From Clostridiales bacterium (GTDB lineage: Bacteria > Bacillota > Clostridia > Oscillospirales > Acutalibacteraceae), in NCBI GenBank assembly GCA_024684435.1, contig JAIKWV010000021.1, positions 44,161 through 108,160 of the forward strand: a stretch of 64,000 nucleotides of DNA. The letters are read 5' to 3'. The notes under the pieces are model-generated. The model was given only the letters and a program-made list of their open reading frames with translations, had not been told where the DNA came from and searched no databases. Both the position numbers and the translations under genes were made by a program. Positions 63,831 to 64,000 of this stretch are shown in pieces. Numbering within the stretch: the stretch's first letter is position 1; every line of letters starts with the position of its first letter.

Positions 63831-64000
63831 TCATTTTCCATACAGCAGAAAAAACGTTACAATAAACATCCACCGGCCAAGCCGGTGGTTTTTCTTTGAC
63901 GGGCATAGCCCTCTGTTCTTCGCAGACGCGTTAACGCGTAATACGGTCTGCCAGCCGCGTAGGATTGTTACTTGCCGCCCGTAAACGGGCCTTTGTCACC
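63831..64000. repeat. Right-edge hairpin cluster, possibly the end of an IS200/IS605-like element
   Basis: The first stem CCACCGGC/GCCGGTGG (63870-63888) with a T-run serves as terminator. It is followed by GGGC-ATA-GCCC (63901-63911), the perfect palindrome ACGCGTTAACGCGT (63927-63940) and GCCCGT/ACGGGC near 63975-63990. Such packed small hairpins are typical of sub-terminal regions of IS200/IS605-like elements, but no transposase frame is in the window. Confidence 0.4.
63870..63897 (+). terminator. Terminator after the O-antigen-ligase-like gene
   Basis: Stem CCACCGGC (63870-63877), loop CAA, GCCGGTGG (63881-63888), then TTTTTCTTT. Confidence 0.8.

Overview
The window looks like a chromosomal segment of an anaerobic, low-to-medium GC Gram-positive gut or rumen bacterium of the Clostridia, most likely a Ruminococcus or Oscillospiraceae relative. 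The clues are class B sortases, a SpoIID-type protein, a KtrAB-type potassium system, TTG and GTG starts with strong AGGAGG sites, consensus TTGACA-17-TATAAT promoters, a cohesin-type surface protein, and a dockerin-like tail on a giant secreted protein. I saw no rRNA, tRNA, CRISPR array, prophage or intact insertion sequence. The organism assignment is inference.

Layout. 1-4.1 kb: the tail of an unknown plus-strand gene, a hairpin-rich gap, then a minus-strand operon (zinc-ribbon membrane protein, double-TPM protein, LSm-like protein, lipoprotein). 4.2-7.1 kb: a hexapeptide acyltransferase, then a radical-SAM/partner pair of predicted DNA repair proteins whose promoter carries two LexA-type SOS boxes. 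7.2-19.7 kb: purC, a DUF4832-like protein, a secreted phosphodiester-glycosidase-like protein, a sulfur amino acid operon (leader peptide, metY-type gene, cysK) behind an operator-like dyad, an alpha/beta hydrolase that seems to start at ATT, a thioesterase, glycogen phosphorylase and ktrB-ktrA. 20.2-25.8 kb: an 1867-residue secreted protein with about 13 InlB-type repeats, an internal cohesin-like domain and a dockerin-like C-terminus, flanked on both sides by dispersed palindromic repeats.

26.4-40 kb: an RluA-type pseudouridine synthase, a uvrB-uvrA-corA-cdd-pdp run, and an ArsR-controlled metal efflux operon (HMA peptide, Zn/Cd-type ATPase, Cu-type ATPase, CopZ-like chaperone). 40-51 kb: a secreted EEP-fold phosphatase/nuclease-like protein, then a tight seven-gene operon: cysteine desulfurase, thiI, cinA, two class B sortases, a membrane SpoIID protein and an SGNH hydrolase. 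The first 350 residues of the SpoIID protein read as a decayed CinA homologue. 51-64 kb: a membrane-anchored single-cohesin protein, a GH38 alpha-mannosidase, a TPR-like membrane protein, a Cys-rich repeat surface protein divergent from a GH16 glucanase, a CotH-family protein, an O-antigen-ligase-like protein, and a hairpin cluster at the right edge.

The most unusual items are the pseudo-CinA/SpoIID fusion inside a sortase operon, the cohesin and dockerin-like pair, the SOS-controlled radical-SAM repair pair, the leader peptide and operator before metY-cysK, the ATT start, and the modular palindromic repeats. All domain calls were made by eye from the sequence, without database searches.
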